DNA of 64,000 bases from Motilimonas sp. E26 (GCF_021278025.1 NZ_JAIBHJ010000021.1:1-64000); one strand, 5' to 3'. Positions 35,956-46,694 are shown, numbered from the stretch's first letter. Notes: generated by a model from the sequence alone, not told the origin. Numbers and translations are program-made.

Positions 35956-36131
35956 TGTATAACTCCAAAATATTCAAAGTTGGCTATAAGCCAAGAGGCT
36001 GGAGAGCTGAAAATATTATTATGTTTGTGCGGTTTTATAGCGTATTAGTAAACGCATTATTTTTATATTGCACAAGGTAGAAAGTAAGAGGCTGTTTGTC
36101 AATTATTAATAAAGATTAATCTTGATATAAC

Positions 36132-36155
36132 GAAAAAACGCACCCGAAGGTGCGC
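36132..36155 (-). terminator. Rho-independent terminator of leuB
   Basis: Minus-strand GCGCACC-TTCG-GGTGCGT followed by TTTTT, 24 bp past the stop. A UUCG tetraloop caps the stem. Confidence 0.9.
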
Positions 36156-36178
36156 TTTGAAATACGATTTAGGCGAAA

Positions 36179-37285
36179 CTATGCCACTGGCATTTCAGCG
36201 AGTGCGGCACATACCATGTCACCGAATTTTTCGGTGCTGATTAATGTAGCTTCGCTGTCTTTTGACAGGTCAGGTGTTGAAAAGCCAGCGCCAAATACAC
36301 TTTGCATTGCTGCCCACAGGTTTTTCGCTTCTTGCTCCATGCCAAAGCTCATTTCTAGCATTAATGCTACTGAGCCGATCATAGAGTAAGGGTTGGCAAT
36401 GCCTTTGCCTGCGATGTCAGGTGCGCTGCCGTGAGAAGGCTCGTAGTAAGATTTCTCTGGGCCCTTACATGCTGAAGGCATTAGACCTAGAGAGCCAAGA
36501 ATACCGCCACCTTGGTCACTTAGAATGTCACCAAACATGTTTTCCATTACCATCACGTCAAATTGTGCTGGGTTTAAACATAGGTAGGTAGCTGCCGCAT
36601 CGACTAAGATGTTTTTCACTTCAACGTCAGGGAAGTCTACAGCTACTTCATCGACAATCTCGTTCCAAAGCACAGATGATTTAAGTACGTTTGATTTATG
36701 AATATTGTGCAGTACTTTCTTACGTTTTTGCGCAACTTCAAAACCAACTACAATGATTTGACGGATTTGGTCTTCATCGTATTCAAGCACTTCACGGACA
36801 TAACGCTTGCCGTCTTCGTTAACGCCAACTTCTTTATGACCAAAGTAAAGACCACCCACTAGCTCGCGGATGATCATAATGTCGATACCTTCGCCAATCA
36901 CTTCTTGCTTAAGAGGAGAGAAGTGAGATAGGGCTTTTGGTAAATAAACTGGACGGAAGTTCGCGTATGTGTTGTAACGACGACGCAGAGGTAATAACGC
37001 ACCGCGCTCTGGCTGCTCGTCTACTGGGATCTTTTTCGACTCTTCATGGCTTAAGCCAATGGTGCCTTTTAAGATAGCATCAGCTTCATCACAAGCTTTA
37101 ATTGTTTCTTCAGGGAATGATTTGCCGGTGGCAAAATAGGCTGCTGCACCAAATAGCACATCGTTAAGTTCAAAAGATACATCTTTGTTACGTTGTTCAA
37201 CTAACTTTAGTACCTTTACCGCTTCCTTCATTACTTCTGGACCGATACCGTCACCTGCAAGTAATGCAATTTTATAGTTTTTCAT
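36179..37285 (-). CDS. leuB: 3-isopropylmalate dehydrogenase, stand-alone
   Basis: 368 residues of the beta-decarboxylating dehydrogenase family. It oxidises 3-isopropylmalate in leucine synthesis with NAD+. Seen: LLAGDGIGPEV, the LPLRRRYNTYANFRPV segment that reads the substrate, YVREVLEYDEDQIRQI, the catalytic K/D sites HKSNVLK and ENMFGDILSDQGGG, and EPSHGSAPDIAGKG for NAD. No leuA, leuC or leuD are present, unlike the usual leuABCD order. It could be a paralogue acting on another beta-hydroxy acid. AAGGAAAATA precedes the ATG; a strong terminator ends the gene. Confidence 0.87.
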   Translation of the reverse strand: MKNYKIALLAGDGIGPEVMKEAVKVLKLVEQRNKDVSFELNDVLFGAAAYFATGKSFPEETIKACDEADAILKGTIGLSHEESKKIPVDEQPERGALLPLRRRYNTYANFRPVYLPKALSHFSPLKQEVIGEGIDIMIIRELVGGLYFGHKEVGVNEDGKRYVREVLEYDEDQIRQIIVVGFEVAQKRKKVLHNIHKSNVLKSSVLWNEIVDEVAVDFPDVEVKNILVDAAATYLCLNPAQFDVMVMENMFGDILSDQGGGILGSLGLMPSACKGPEKSYYEPSHGSAPDIAGKGIANPYSMIGSVALMLEMSFGMEQEAKNLWAAMQSVFGAGFSTPDLSKDSEATLISTEKFGDMVCAALAEMPVA

Positions 37286-37535
37286 TATTTTCCTTAGCTA
37301 GCGCTACTTCCTAATTTCTGCGCAGAATAATAAGGAAAAGGGGGCCTTAATGCAATCCGAGTGTGGTGCAATGTTAATAGTTATGCACAATGAGTAAGTA
37401 ACTTTTCAAAAGTGATCATCGCCTACGTCATAATTTGTCATTATTGCACCCAGATTTGCCTCAGTTTAGCCGTCAAATAACCCTTTTTTATTGTTGTAAT
37501 GTTTTCTATAGGCAGTTCAATGAAGGAAGGGAACA

Positions 37536-37943
37536 ATGAAATATCAACTAGGAAAGACAATACTCAACAGCGTGCTCATTACTTTACTATTACTATTTCT
37601 AACGAATTTACTGCAACCGTTAAAGGCTGCCACTTGGTCGGAGCGAGAAGTTGCTGAGAGTTTGGAAGGGCAGTTAACTGAAGCGCTTTCTCATTCTGGT
37701 TGGGCGATGGCAAGTACAGTCGGAGCATCATTATTGGATAATTCTAAAGCGCACCTCGAAACTTCGGGGGCAAACAATGACCCAGATGCGGTTCTCAACA
37801 TATTTAAAGCAGGTTTAGCGCTACCTGAGTCGGAAAAGAATCTTCATTTAATGGCTATTTTTACCTTAATTTTGTTGTTGAGCGGCGCGAGTCTGTTTAT
37901 GCGACAGCAGTGTCAAAAAATGCAACTGTTAAAGGATGAGTAG
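37536..37943 (+). CDS. Small double-membrane-segment protein of unknown function
   Basis: 135 residues. An N-terminal signal/anchor segment (SVLITLLLLFLTNLLQPLKA) and a C-terminal membrane segment (LMAIFTLILLLSGASLFM) flank a polar part with acidic and Ser residues, which probably faces the periplasm. GAAGGAAGGGAACA before the ATG is a strong RBS. It is divergent from leuB. No family recognised. Confidence 0.65.
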   Translation: MKYQLGKTILNSVLITLLLLFLTNLLQPLKAATWSEREVAESLEGQLTEALSHSGWAMASTVGASLLDNSKAHLETSGANNDPDAVLNIFKAGLALPESEKNLHLMAIFTLILLLSGASLFMRQQCQKMQLLKDE

Positions 37944-38067
37944 CGACTTTAGCGCGTTATGGATCAGCAAATGGTACGTTTTATCCGCTTAAGTAACACT
38001 GAGGTTATTTACTCGGGCCTGTATAAAGACAACAATGTAGTTTTGTATTTTACTGTTTGGAGAAAAA

Positions 38068-38274
38068 ATGAACTTCAGCCAATACTTAACCATGGATATT
38101 AATATGTTACTGAGCATTGTTAATATGAAGTTGCGTGATGAAGGGGAGCAGTTAGACGATTTTTGCCAGCGCTATGAATTGGATAAAACGCAGCTTGAGC
38201 TGCGTTTGAATAATCATGGCTGGTTCTATCAATCCAGTCGTAATCAGTTCTCTCAAACAGATCAAAGAACTTGA
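38068..38274 (+). CDS. DUF4250 protein
   Basis: 68 residues. MDINMLLSIVNMKLRDEGEQ and NHGWFYQSSRNQF are the two ends of the DUF4250 pattern, with a short helical middle resembling a helix-turn-helix. Function unknown. TTTGGAGAAAAA precedes the ATG. Its last 13 bp overlap the convergent trxC gene. Confidence 0.85.
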   Translation: MNFSQYLTMDINMLLSIVNMKLRDEGEQLDDFCQRYELDKTQLELRLNNHGWFYQSSRNQFSQTDQRT

Positions 38275-38690
38275 TCTAGCCATTGGCTAAACTGGCCGGC
38301 GGGCAGAGCGCCTGCTAATTGCTGTACCACTTTGCCATCCTTAAACACCATTAAGCTTGGAATACTGCGAATACGGTATTGACTACCTAATTGTGTTTCT
38401 ACTTCAGTATTTACTTTGGCAAAAATAGCACGGTTTTTATAGCCATTGGCCGTTTGTGAAAATACCGGGGCAAACTGTTGGCAGGGACCACACCAGCTTG
38501 CCCAAAAATCAACCACAATTGGGACACCACTATTAATAAGGTGCGTAAAATTATCGCTGGTCGCCTCGACGGGCATACCTGCGAATAAATTTGTTTTACA
38601 TTTACCACATTGTGGTTGCTGCGCTAGCTTGTTGGTTGCGATACGGTTTTTAATACTGCAGTGGGGGCAGCGAATAATACAAGTGTCCAT
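38262..38690 (-). CDS. trxC: Thioredoxin 2
   Basis: 142 residues. The N-terminal zinc-binding domain has CPHC and CGKC (Cys8, 11, 28, 31), followed by the thioredoxin fold with active site WASWCGPCQQF (Cys67, Cys70) and the cis-Pro region RSIPSLMVF. TrxC reduces disulfides in the cytosol and in E. coli is OxyR-induced. It overlaps the convergent DUF4250 gene by 13 bp at the 3' ends. Confidence 0.97.
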   Translation of the reverse strand: MDTCIIRCPHCSIKNRIATNKLAQQPQCGKCKTNLFAGMPVEATSDNFTHLINSGVPIVVDFWASWCGPCQQFAPVFSQTANGYKNRAIFAKVNTEVETQLGSQYRIRSIPSLMVFKDGKVVQQLAGALPAGQFSQWLDQVL

Positions 38691-38888
38691 GATATTTCCA
38701 GTTTGTATGTTGATTGCGTATGAATGCTAATTTAATACATGCGTAAGCGTAGGTAAAACCCCCTGTTTTACATCAAAAAGTTGAGACTGATCCAATTTTT
38801 TCTAATGTAATTAGTGCCGCTTAGGTATTTTGATTTATGATGAAATGGCAATAAAGGAACTTATTGTAACAACTTCAGGATGAATACG

Positions 38889-41273
38889 ATGAATATGAAA
38901 CTATCGACCATCGCCTCTTTGGTGATTGGCGCTTGCGTTAGTTCGCAAGCGATGGCGGCTGAGCCAATTCAGTGGCAAGCCGGAAAAACACAAGTCAGTA
39001 ACGGTGATTTAGTTATTTATAATAACAGCTGTTACGTTGCTAAAAATAATCCCGGCACTTGGGAAACCCCAACTGCCACTTCTTGGTTTTGGTCAGCGAC
39101 AAGCTGTGGCACTTCTCCCACTGTTGAGCCAACAGTTGCCCCTACTGTTACTCCAACTGTAGAGCCTTCTGTTCCACCAACAACTGAGCCTACTATTGAG
39201 CCATCTCTACCACCGGTTGATATGATTGTTTGGGTACCAGGCAAAACCAGTGTGAGCAACGGCGACCAAGTCAGTTACAACAACCGCTGCTTTGAAGCGA
39301 AAAATAATCCAGGTCCTTGGGAAACGCCTGCGGCTGGCGGCAACTGGTTCTGGAATGAAATTAGTTGTGGTGGCACTGTGCCTACCCAGGAGCCGACTCA
39401 AGAGCCAACTCAAGAGCCTAGCCAAGAACCAACGCAAGAGCCGACCTTACCTCCGACTCAAGAGCCTACCCAAGAGCCAACATTAGAACCAACACAAGAG
39501 CCAACACCACCGCCATCTTCTGGCGTTTGTGATGAGCCTACTTATGTTGCTGGTACGCCTTATGCGGCTGGCGATGTTGTTCAAAATAATGAAAAAGGCT
39601 ACGAGTGTCTCATTGGTGGTTGGTGTTCATCTGACCAAGGCTTCTATTATGAGCCTGGTGTGGGCAGTGCATGGCAAGATGCTTGGGCAGAAGTTAAAGC
39701 CTGTCCAGCAGTGGTTACAGACGTTACCTTTACCGCGCCCGTTAAAGGCAGCGCACATTTACAAGGCAGTTTGATAGATGTAGCCGTTAACGCTAAATCA
39801 ACCGATGCTAACCGCACCATTACCAGTGTTGAGTTTTTTGCTAACAACGTCTCTATTGGCACAGACACTAACGCACCGTTTACCGTGTCTTATAAAGCAA
39901 TGGACTTAGGTGATGTAGCCCTTAAAGCCGTGGCTACTGACAGTAAAAACCTAGTTGGTGTGGCATTAAGTAACATCAAAGTAAGCGATAAACCTGTTGT
40001 AGTTGAAATTACTGCACCAAGTAAAGGTAAAGTAAACACAGGTAAAGCGGTTGCAATCGAAGTATCAGCTGAGTCAATTCCTGCTGCTATTTCTAAAGTT
40101 GATTTCTATCAAGATGGCGCGATGGTTGGCAGCGATACTAGCTACCCATACAGCTATAACATGACATTCACGACAGACGGTGATCACTTAGTTAAAGTAG
40201 TCGCTACCGACAGTAAAGGTAATGCTGCAGAAGATACTAAAACCGTTAAAGCGACGAGTATTCCACCTTTAGCTGATCGCGCTGTGATTGGTTACTGGCA
40301 TAACTTTGAAAATGGCAGTGGCTTCCCGCTACTACCTGAAGTGTCGCCTGAATGGGATATTATCAATGTTTCTTTTGCTGAGCCGAAACGTGGCAGCGAA
40401 TCAGACATGATTTTAGAAATTCAGACCAAGTTAGGTCACAGTGAAGCGCAAATGAAATCAGACATCGAGTTTGTTCAAGCGCGTGGCCAGAAAGTGTTGA
40501 TTTCTATTGGCGGTGCCAATGCCCATGTGAAATTGAAAACAGATGCTGAGCGCGAAGAATTCACTGCCAGTATGATAGCGATGATTGAAAACTACGGCTT
40601 CGACGGTCTGGACATTGACCTTGAAGGTGGTTCAACGTTAGCTCTGAACAGCGATGATAAGGATTTCCGTAATCCAACCACGCCAACCACAGTGAACATG
40701 ATCCGCGCGGTTAAAGACATTATTGCTCACTTTAACGGTGATTTAATCTTGTCTATGGCGCCGGAAACACTCTACGTGCAAAGTGGTTACCGTGCTTACG
40801 GCCCATTAGAAGGTGCTTACTTGCCGATTATCCACGCACTACGTGATGAGTTAACAGTTATCCATGTACAGCTGTACAACACGGGTAGCATTAACGCTCT
40901 AGATGGACAAGCATACGGTCAAGGTACACCTGACTTCATCGTGGCGATGACTGAAATGATGTTAACTGGCTTTAAAGTCGGCGATCACTTCTTCCCAGGC
41001 CTACGCCCTGATCAGGTGGCCATTGGTCTTCCGTCAATTCCAGCGGCAGCACCATCTGGCGGCTTTGTCAGTGTATCAGATACCCAAAAAGCAATGGATT
41101 ACTTGATTTCAGGTAAGAGCTTTGGTGGTAAATATGTACTGCAAAACCCAGAAGGTTACAATAATCTACGAGGTGTAATGACTTGGTCAATTAACTGGGA
41201 TCGTACCCAAGGTAGTAAATTTGTTAACGGTCACGCTAGCTACTTTGACAGTTTGCCACCAGTGACTAAATAG
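38889..41273 (+). CDS. Secreted multidomain GH18 chitinase
   Basis: About 794 residues. Numbering here is from an in-frame ATG at 38880; the ATG at 38889 has better spacing from AGGA. Domains: signal peptide 1-27; chitin-binding CBM5/12 at ~31-76; Pro/Thr linker with repeated TVEP/TVAP; second CBM5/12 ~117-163; TQEP repeat linker 168-211; CBM73-like module ~217-276 (YECLIGGWCSS, YEPGVGSAWQDAW); two Ig-like modules ~281-370 and ~374-458; GH18 barrel ~465-797 with the catalytic motif FDGLDIDLEG (acid/base Glu582). It hydrolyses chitin outside the cell, probably through type II secretion. Its own terminator follows. Confidence 0.95.
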   Translation: MNMKLSTIASLVIGACVSSQAMAAEPIQWQAGKTQVSNGDLVIYNNSCYVAKNNPGTWETPTATSWFWSATSCGTSPTVEPTVAPTVTPTVEPSVPPTTEPTIEPSLPPVDMIVWVPGKTSVSNGDQVSYNNRCFEAKNNPGPWETPAAGGNWFWNEISCGGTVPTQEPTQEPTQEPSQEPTQEPTLPPTQEPTQEPTLEPTQEPTPPPSSGVCDEPTYVAGTPYAAGDVVQNNEKGYECLIGGWCSSDQGFYYEPGVGSAWQDAWAEVKACPAVVTDVTFTAPVKGSAHLQGSLIDVAVNAKSTDANRTITSVEFFANNVSIGTDTNAPFTVSYKAMDLGDVALKAVATDSKNLVGVALSNIKVSDKPVVVEITAPSKGKVNTGKAVAIEVSAESIPAAISKVDFYQDGAMVGSDTSYPYSYNMTFTTDGDHLVKVVATDSKGNAAEDTKTVKATSIPPLADRAVIGYWHNFENGSGFPLLPEVSPEWDIINVSFAEPKRGSESDMILEIQTKLGHSEAQMKSDIEFVQARGQKVLISIGGANAHVKLKTDAEREEFTASMIAMIENYGFDGLDIDLEGGSTLALNSDDKDFRNPTTPTTVNMIRAVKDIIAHFNGDLILSMAPETLYVQSGYRAYGPLEGAYLPIIHALRDELTVIHVQLYNTGSINALDGQAYGQGTPDFIVAMTEMMLTGFKVGDHFFPGLRPDQVAIGLPSIPAAAPSGGFVSVSDTQKAMDYLISGKSFGGKYVLQNPEGYNNLRGVMTWSINWDRTQGSKFVNGHASYFDSLPPVTK
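39388..39510 (+). repeat. In-gene tandem repeat encoding the TQEP linker
   Basis: About a dozen copies of a 12-bp unit encoding (T/S)-Q/L-E-P within the chitinase linker. Codons vary between copies (GAGCCGACTCAA, GAGCCAACTCAA), so it is an old, drifting repeat. It could vary in number by slippage. Confidence 0.8.
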
Positions 41274-41295
41274 CACTTAGCTAATAAAATGAATG

Positions 41296-41322
41296 AGCCC
41301 TAGCAATGTTAGGGCTTTTTTT
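41296..41322 (+). terminator. Rho-independent terminator of the chitinase gene
   Basis: GCCCTAGC-AAT-GTTAGGGC followed by TTTTTTTT, 22 bp past the stop. Confidence 0.9.
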
Positions 41323-41384
41323 TATCTAAAAATTTCAATATGATAGGTGTAATTACTAATAATAAACAAGTCTTTGGTACTGTT

Positions 41385-41873
41385 ATGACACCCGCCGTAC
41401 GATTACTTAAAAAACAAAACATCCCCTACGAAATTCATGAATACCAGCATGACAAAGCCAATCATGACTTTGGTAAAGAAGCTGCTGAAAAGCTAGGCTT
41501 AGATCAAAACCTAGTCTTTAAAACTTTATTGGCCTGTGACGCAACAGATAAAAATAAACTGGTGGTCGCGATTGTTCCCGTGGCAGGTTTACTTGATTTA
41601 AAAGCATTAGCTAAAGCCGCCAAAATAAAAAAAATGGTGATGGCTGAACCGATGCATGCCGAGCGAGTAACGGGTTATATTGTTGGCGGCATTAGCCCCA
41701 TTGCCCAGAAGAAACGCCTACCTACTTTTTTAGACAGCTCTGCGGCCGGGTTAGAAACTTTGTATATCAGTGGCGGGAAACGCGGGCTTGATCTTGCCTT
41801 AAGTTGCGAAGGTTTAATGAAAGCAACAGGGGCTGCGCTTGCTGATATTAGAGAAGAAAAGGGAAGAAGTTAA
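41385..41873 (+). CDS. ybaK: Cys-tRNA(Pro)/Cys-tRNA(Cys) deacylase YbaK
   Basis: About 162 residues from the ATG at 41385, chosen because MTPAVRLLKKQNIPYEIHEY aligns with the E. coli YbaK N-terminus; an upstream ATG at 41340 adds an unconserved stretch. It hydrolyses Cys misacylated onto tRNA(Pro), a proofreading role. Family motifs: KTLLACD, VVAIVPVAGLLDLKALA, GYIVGGISPIAQKKRLP and ISGGKRGLDL. A weak RBS (TTTGGTAC) precedes it. Confidence 0.93.
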   Translation: MTPAVRLLKKQNIPYEIHEYQHDKANHDFGKEAAEKLGLDQNLVFKTLLACDATDKNKLVVAIVPVAGLLDLKALAKAAKIKKMVMAEPMHAERVTGYIVGGISPIAQKKRLPTFLDSSAAGLETLYISGGKRGLDLALSCEGLMKATGAALADIREEKGRS

Positions 41874-41926
41874 CCAATTAAGCAACAAGCTTACAAGGCT
41901 TCGCTATGGCATGTCACCAGCCATAA

Positions 41927-41950
41927 AAAACCGGCCAATCGGCCGGTTTT
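41927..41950. terminator. Bidirectional terminator
   Basis: AAAACCGGCC-AATC-GGCCGGTTTT is a perfect dyad with A/T tracts on both sides, between the convergent ybaK and nupC-like genes. Confidence 0.9.
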
Positions 41951-41976
41951 AATATATTCAGTTGCAGCAAAAGAGC

Positions 41977-43218
41977 CTATAGAGCGATAAACAAACCTGC
42001 TAATGCCGCGCTCATTAAGTTAGCTAATGAAGCCGCGATGATTGCTTTAACGCCTAATTTAGCAATGTCATGACGACGTGTAGGTGCCATGGTACCTAAA
42101 CCACCCAGTAGAATAGCCACTGATGACAGGTTAGCAAAACCACATAATGCGAAAGTAACGATAACTTGTGTGTTCATTGAAAGCGTTTCACGCATACCCA
42201 CAAAGTCAATGTAAGCAACAAACTCGTTAAGTACTAGCTTTTGCCCGATGAAGCTACCAGCAGTAACCGCTTCAGCCCATGGCACACCAATAAGCCAAGC
42301 AACAGGTGCAAAAACATAACCTAAAATTAATTGAATTGTGAAGTTGTCATGGCCAAATACACCACCAACGTAGCCGACAAAACTATTCATTAGCGCAATA
42401 AGACCAATGAAAGCTAACAGCATTGCACCAACATTAAGAGCAAGTTGTAAGCCTGACGATGCACCTGATGCCGCAGCGTCAATCACGTTAGCTGGCTTAT
42501 CTTCTTGCTCAGCCATCGCGTCATCCATGTTATCGATAACTTGTTGCGTTTCTGGCTTCATCATTTTAGCCATTAACAAACCGCCAGGGGCGGCCATGAA
42601 AGAAGCGGCAATTAGATACTTAAGCTCAACACCTAGACCTGCATAGCCTGCCAATACAGAACCAGCAACACTCGCTAAACCACCTACCATAATAGCGAAT
42701 AGCTCAGATTGGGTCATTTTAGGAATGAATGGGCGCACAACTAATGGCGCTTCAGTTTGGCCAACAAAGATGTTTGCAGTTGCAGACATGGCTTCAGGAC
42801 GACTAATGCGAAGTACTTTATGTAAACCACCACCGATTAGTTTGATGATCCATTGCATTACGCCAAGGTAGTAAAGTACCGCAATTAGTGAAGAGAAAAA
42901 GATAATAATAGGCAGCACGCGGAAAGCGAAGACAAAGCCGCCGCCACCGAATACTTCAAACATCTTATTGCTGACGAGACCGCCGAATAAGAAGTTGATA
43001 CCGGCTTGGGCACTATCAATAACAGCTTGAACGCCACCTGAGATGCTTTCTAATACATCTTTACCAAATGGGACGTATAGTACAAAAGCACCTAAGCCAG
43101 CTTGAATGGCAAATGCCCCCAAAATGGTTCTAAAGTTAATTGCTTTTTTATTATCGCTTAAGAGATATGCAATTAAGAGCAATGCACCTATCCCTATTAA
43201 ACTCATTAATGCTGCCAT
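41977..43218 (-). CDS. Concentrative nucleoside transporter, NupC family
   Basis: 413 residues with about ten membrane segments. Family motifs: [23 protein letters not shown] near residue 95, [20 protein letters not shown] near 145, and the C-terminal [23 protein letters not shown] proteins take up nucleosides with H+ or Na+. It lies 515 bp downstream of deoB behind a terminator, so it is transcribed separately but fits the local nucleoside theme. AAAAGGAACTACC precedes the ATG. Confidence 0.94.
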   Translation of the reverse strand: MAALMSLIGIGALLLIAYLLSDNKKAINFRTILGAFAIQAGLGAFVLYVPFGKDVLESISGGVQAVIDSAQAGINFLFGGLVSNKMFEVFGGGGFVFAFRVLPIIIFFSSLIAVLYYLGVMQWIIKLIGGGLHKVLRISRPEAMSATANIFVGQTEAPLVVRPFIPKMTQSELFAIMVGGLASVAGSVLAGYAGLGVELKYLIAASFMAAPGGLLMAKMMKPETQQVIDNMDDAMAEQEDKPANVIDAAASGASSGLQLALNVGAMLLAFIGLIALMNSFVGYVGGVFGHDNFTIQLILGYVFAPVAWLIGVPWAEAVTAGSFIGQKLVLNEFVAYIDFVGMRETLSMNTQVIVTFALCGFANLSSVAILLGGLGTMAPTRRHDIAKLGVKAIIAASLANLMSAALAGLFIAL

Positions 43219-43732
43219 GGTAGTTCCTTTTATTATCTAGTTAATCATTGTGCTGTCGGTGACGGCTGGCTTACGCCTAATCTTGGTTAATCAGTTTTAG
43301 CAGGTTTATTCACTGAGTTTTTTCATTAATCTCGATGGATAATCCTGTCGTTGGGCATAGCACCACTTTGAGCGCTTGCCTGTAAATCACCCGTGCAATA
43401 TGCCTGAAATACAAGCCTCGATTTTCACCATGCCTCACATTTTTAGGGTAGATATCACTCAAATTTTAAGATGCTTACCGTTTGTGTTGTTGGACATGAT
43501 CAAGGGGATATTGTTTTAAGCGTTATTGCGTCTTTTAAGCCAGATACGCTGAAATAATCACCACGGATAAAAGTTAGCTTGTCATTAATAGTAGGTATTG
43601 ATGCTGAGGTAGCCAGTAAAGGGCGAATTTAAGGCAAAAAAAAGCCAGTCAATGGACAGACTGGCAAAACGGGAAGTAACACAAAAACGGGTATAACAAA
43701 TAATGGGGAAAAGGATAAATCGGCAAATTGGA
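43219..43732. other. Intergenic region between deoB and the transporter gene
   Basis: 514 bp containing the deoB terminator (43635-43666) and presumably the transporter promoter. No coding or RNA feature was recognised; no convincing CRP or CytR site was found. Confidence 0.45.
43635..43666 (-). terminator. Rho-independent terminator of the deo operon
   Basis: Minus-strand GCCAGTC-TGTCCATT-GACTGGC followed by TTTTTTTT, 67 bp past the deoB stop. Confidence 0.88.
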
Positions 43733-44953
43733 TTAAAGTAGGTTCACACCATAATCCATCTTTGTCAGACCAAAATAACTTGCTAAGGTTTGGCCAATGT
43801 CGGCAAAAGTCTCACTCTTTCCTAACTCGCCAGGCTTCACATTCTTACCGTAGATCAGTACTGGGATATGCTCACGGGTATGATCTGTACCAGGCCAAGT
43901 AGGATCGCAACCATGATCAGCCGTGATAATTAAAATATCGTCAGGCAGCATGGCATCGAGTACTTCAGGTAATCGTTGATCTAAATACTCAAGAGCTTGC
44001 GCATAACCCGCTACGTCTCGTCGGTGTCCATAAGCAGAGTCGAAATCAACTAAATTAGTAAACACAATACTATTAGCGGGCGCGGTGCTCATTTCAGCTA
44101 AAGTGGCATCTAACAGCGGGCCAATGCCAGTTGCTTTGGTCTTTTTGGTGATGCCACAGTGCGCATAAATATCTGCTATTTTGCCAACGGAAATCACGTC
44201 ACCTTGGATCTCATTAACTAGCTTGTCCAGCACAGTAGGTGCAGGGGGCTCAAGAGAGTAATCACGACGGTTACCGGTGCGCGCAAATTCGCCTTTTGCT
44301 GGGCCGATAAATGGACGAGCGATAACACGACCAATGTTATAAGGCTCAAGCTCTTCACGAACGATTAAGCAAAGTTCAAGTAAACGATCTAGGCCAAAGG
44401 TTTCTTCATGGCAGGCTATTTGGAACACCGAGTCGGCCGAAGTGTAAAAAATAGGCTTACCGGTTGCCATATGCTCTTCGCCAAATTGATCTAACACGTG
44501 TGTGCCCGACGCGTGACAATTAGCGAGGTAGCCTGGTAAGTTGGCGCGCTCGACAATCTTGTCTAATAGTTCAACTGGAAAACTGTTTTCTTTTTCATGG
44601 AAATAGCCCCAATCAAACAATACTGGTACTCCGGCTATTTCCCAATGGCCAGAAGGAGTGTCTTTACCGGTGGAAAGCTCTGCGGCATAACCGTATGCAC
44701 CAATAATCTCAGGGCTGCTTGAGCAACCAGCGGGAAGTTGGCCGGTTGAGCCTAATGCGGCTAAACCTAGACCTAGGCGCTCTAAGTTTGGCAGTTGTAT
44801 TGAACCACTGCGGTGTTCGTTATCGCAATGGCCTGCCGCACATTGCTGAGCAATATGGCCAAAGGTATCGCTCCCTTGGTCACCAAACTTTACTGCATCA
44901 TCTGCAGCGCCAATGCCAAAAGAATCAGCAACTAATATTATGGCTCTTTTCAT
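43733..44953 (-). CDS. deoB: Phosphopentomutase
   Basis: 406 residues. It interconverts (deoxy)ribose-1-phosphate and -5-phosphate after nucleoside phosphorolysis. Alkaline-phosphatase-superfamily metal motifs: [13 protein letters not shown] at the N-terminus and [19 protein letters not shown] near residue 330; [13 protein letters not shown] is the phospho-accepting Thr region. GAGGTAATAAAA precedes the ATG. It follows tal by 32 bp. No deoC or deoA is present here. Confidence 0.97.
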   Translation of the reverse strand: MKRAIILVADSFGIGAADDAVKFGDQGSDTFGHIAQQCAAGHCDNEHRSGSIQLPNLERLGLGLAALGSTGQLPAGCSSSPEIIGAYGYAAELSTGKDTPSGHWEIAGVPVLFDWGYFHEKENSFPVELLDKIVERANLPGYLANCHASGTHVLDQFGEEHMATGKPIFYTSADSVFQIACHEETFGLDRLLELCLIVREELEPYNIGRVIARPFIGPAKGEFARTGNRRDYSLEPPAPTVLDKLVNEIQGDVISVGKIADIYAHCGITKKTKATGIGPLLDATLAEMSTAPANSIVFTNLVDFDSAYGHRRDVAGYAQALEYLDQRLPEVLDAMLPDDILIITADHGCDPTWPGTDHTREHIPVLIYGKNVKPGELGKSETFADIGQTLASYFGLTKMDYGVNLL

Positions 44954-44985
44954 TTTTATTACCTCAGTAAGTGCGGCTAGGGTAG

Positions 44986-45948
44986 TTAGTGACGAGCTTG
45001 AAGACGCTCGCGGATAACTACTTCCAATTTTTCTTGGTCAGCGGCAAATAAACGAATGCCTTCTGCCAGTTTCTCAACGGCCATTGGATCTTGGTTGTGC
45101 TGCCAATAAAAATCGGCTTCTGTTAACGGCGTTGGTTTTGGCTCTACTGGCACATCTGCAGATAGCTTTTCGCTGACGGTTTCATTGCTTTGCTCTAATT
45201 GCGCCAGTAAACCTGGGCCAATAGTCAACTTATCACAGCCGGCTAGCGCAATGATTTGTCCCACATTTCTAAAACTGGCTCCCATCACTACCGTGCTGTA
45301 GCCATATTGCTTGTAGAATTGGTAAATTTTAGTAACAGACGCTACGCCTGGATCATTGTCAGCGGTGTATTCAACACCGTTCTGCTTTTTATACCAATCG
45401 TAAATACGGCCAACAAAAGGAGACACTAAATAGACATTAGCTTGGGCGCAAGCTTGGGCTTGAGCGAATGAAAAAAGCAAGGTCAGGTTACAACGAATGC
45501 CCTCTAGCTCTAGTTGCTCAGCCGCTTTAATACCCTGCCAAGTAGATGCCAATTTAATTAACACGCGGCTTTTATCAATGCCTTTACTTTCATACAGGGC
45601 AATCAGTTGTTTTGCTTTAGCAATGCTGCCTTGGGTGTCATAAGACAAACGCGCATCAACTTCTGTTGAAATTAAGCCTGGCACTTGTTTCACAATTTCA
45701 GCGCCAATGCTAACGGCTAAAAAGTCGCTAGCGGCATTGACTTGATCAGTTTCTGAGCCGCCTTGTGCGATTGCAAAGTCAATCGCTTGGCTGAAAACGG
45801 CCTCATATTCCGGTAACTTGGAAGCGCCTAAAATCAAAGATGGGTTTGTGGTCGCGTCTTCAGGCTTAAATTGTACGATGGCATTAATGTCGCCTGTGTC
45901 TGCTACCACCGAAGTGAAACGGCTTAATTGTTCTAATTGATTTGACAT
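44986..45948 (-). CDS. tal: Transaldolase
   Basis: 320 residues, TalB class. It moves dihydroxyacetone units between sugar phosphates in the non-oxidative pentose phosphate pathway. Family signatures: [20 protein letters not shown], the Schiff-base Lys in [11 protein letters not shown] (near 132), and [14 protein letters not shown]. Placed between deoD and deoB (11 and 32 bp gaps), it would channel ribose-5-phosphate from purine nucleosides into central metabolism. Confidence 0.97.
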   Translation of the reverse strand: MSNQLEQLSRFTSVVADTGDINAIVQFKPEDATTNPSLILGASKLPEYEAVFSQAIDFAIAQGGSETDQVNAASDFLAVSIGAEIVKQVPGLISTEVDARLSYDTQGSIAKAKQLIALYESKGIDKSRVLIKLASTWQGIKAAEQLELEGIRCNLTLLFSFAQAQACAQANVYLVSPFVGRIYDWYKKQNGVEYTADNDPGVASVTKIYQFYKQYGYSTVVMGASFRNVGQIIALAGCDKLTIGPGLLAQLEQSNETVSEKLSADVPVEPKPTPLTEADFYWQHNQDPMAVEKLAEGIRLFAADQEKLEVVIRERLQARH

Positions 45949-45959
45949 ATTACTTCCTA

Positions 45960-46670
45960 TTAAAGCTCGATAGCTGTAGCAAGCGCGACTTGCATCATAT
46001 CGTTAAACGACGTTTGTCTTAGCTCAGCTGATAATGATTCATGACGACGAATATGATCTGACACGGTTAAAATACACAGTGCGTTGGCACCTAATTCAGC
46101 GGCGACACCGTAAAGGGCTGCGGCTTCCATTTCTACTCCAAGAATGCCGTATTTTTCCATAACATCAAACATTTCTGGCTGTGGTGTGTAGAATAAATCG
46201 GCTGAGAAAACATTGCCAACACGCACTTTAACGTCTTGAGCGCGGGCATTGTTAACTGCTTTTTCTAGCATGTTGTAGTCAGCAATAGCGGCAAAGTCGT
46301 GATCTTTAAAGCGCATACGGTTGATTTTTGAATCTGTGCTTGCGCCCATGGCAACAATTACGTCCATTAACTTCACTTCTTCACTGATCGCGCCGCAACT
46401 GCCGATACGAATGATGTTTTTAACACCATATTCGCTAATTAACTCGTGGGTATAGATAGAGCAAGATGGAATGCCCATGCCGTGACCCATCACTGAAATG
46501 CGCTTACCTTTGTATTCACCGGTAAAGCCCAGCATATTACGCACGTCAGTTACTTGCGTTACGTTCTCTAGATAAGTTTCAGCAATGAACTTGGCACGAA
46601 GCGGATCGCCAGGCATTAAAATAGTTTCTGCGAAATCACCTGGGTTTGCGTTAATGTGTGGAGTTGCCAT
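45960..46670 (-). CDS. deoD: Purine nucleoside phosphorylase, DeoD type
   Basis: 236 residues, hexameric PNP. It splits purine nucleosides with phosphate. Motifs: [42 protein letters not shown] for phosphate and base binding, and [17 protein letters not shown]; the catalytic Asp lies in LTVSDHI. AAAGGAATTTTTACC precedes the ATG. It is downstream of the xapX-like gene by 24 bp, in one operon. Confidence 0.97.
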   Translation of the reverse strand: MATPHINANPGDFAETILMPGDPLRAKFIAETYLENVTQVTDVRNMLGFTGEYKGKRISVMGHGMGIPSCSIYTHELISEYGVKNIIRIGSCGAISEEVKLMDVIVAMGASTDSKINRMRFKDHDFAAIADYNMLEKAVNNARAQDVKVRVGNVFSADLFYTPQPEMFDVMEKYGILGVEMEAAALYGVAAELGANALCILTVSDHIRRHESLSAELRQTSFNDMMQVALATAIEL

Positions 46671-46694
46671 GGTAAAAATTCCTTTACTAATAAC

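Noticed and set aside
39388-39510. Regular short repeats as a CRISPR array
   Set aside because: The repeats are 12 bp, contiguous and in frame with a Pro/Thr linker in the chitinase; there are no spacers.
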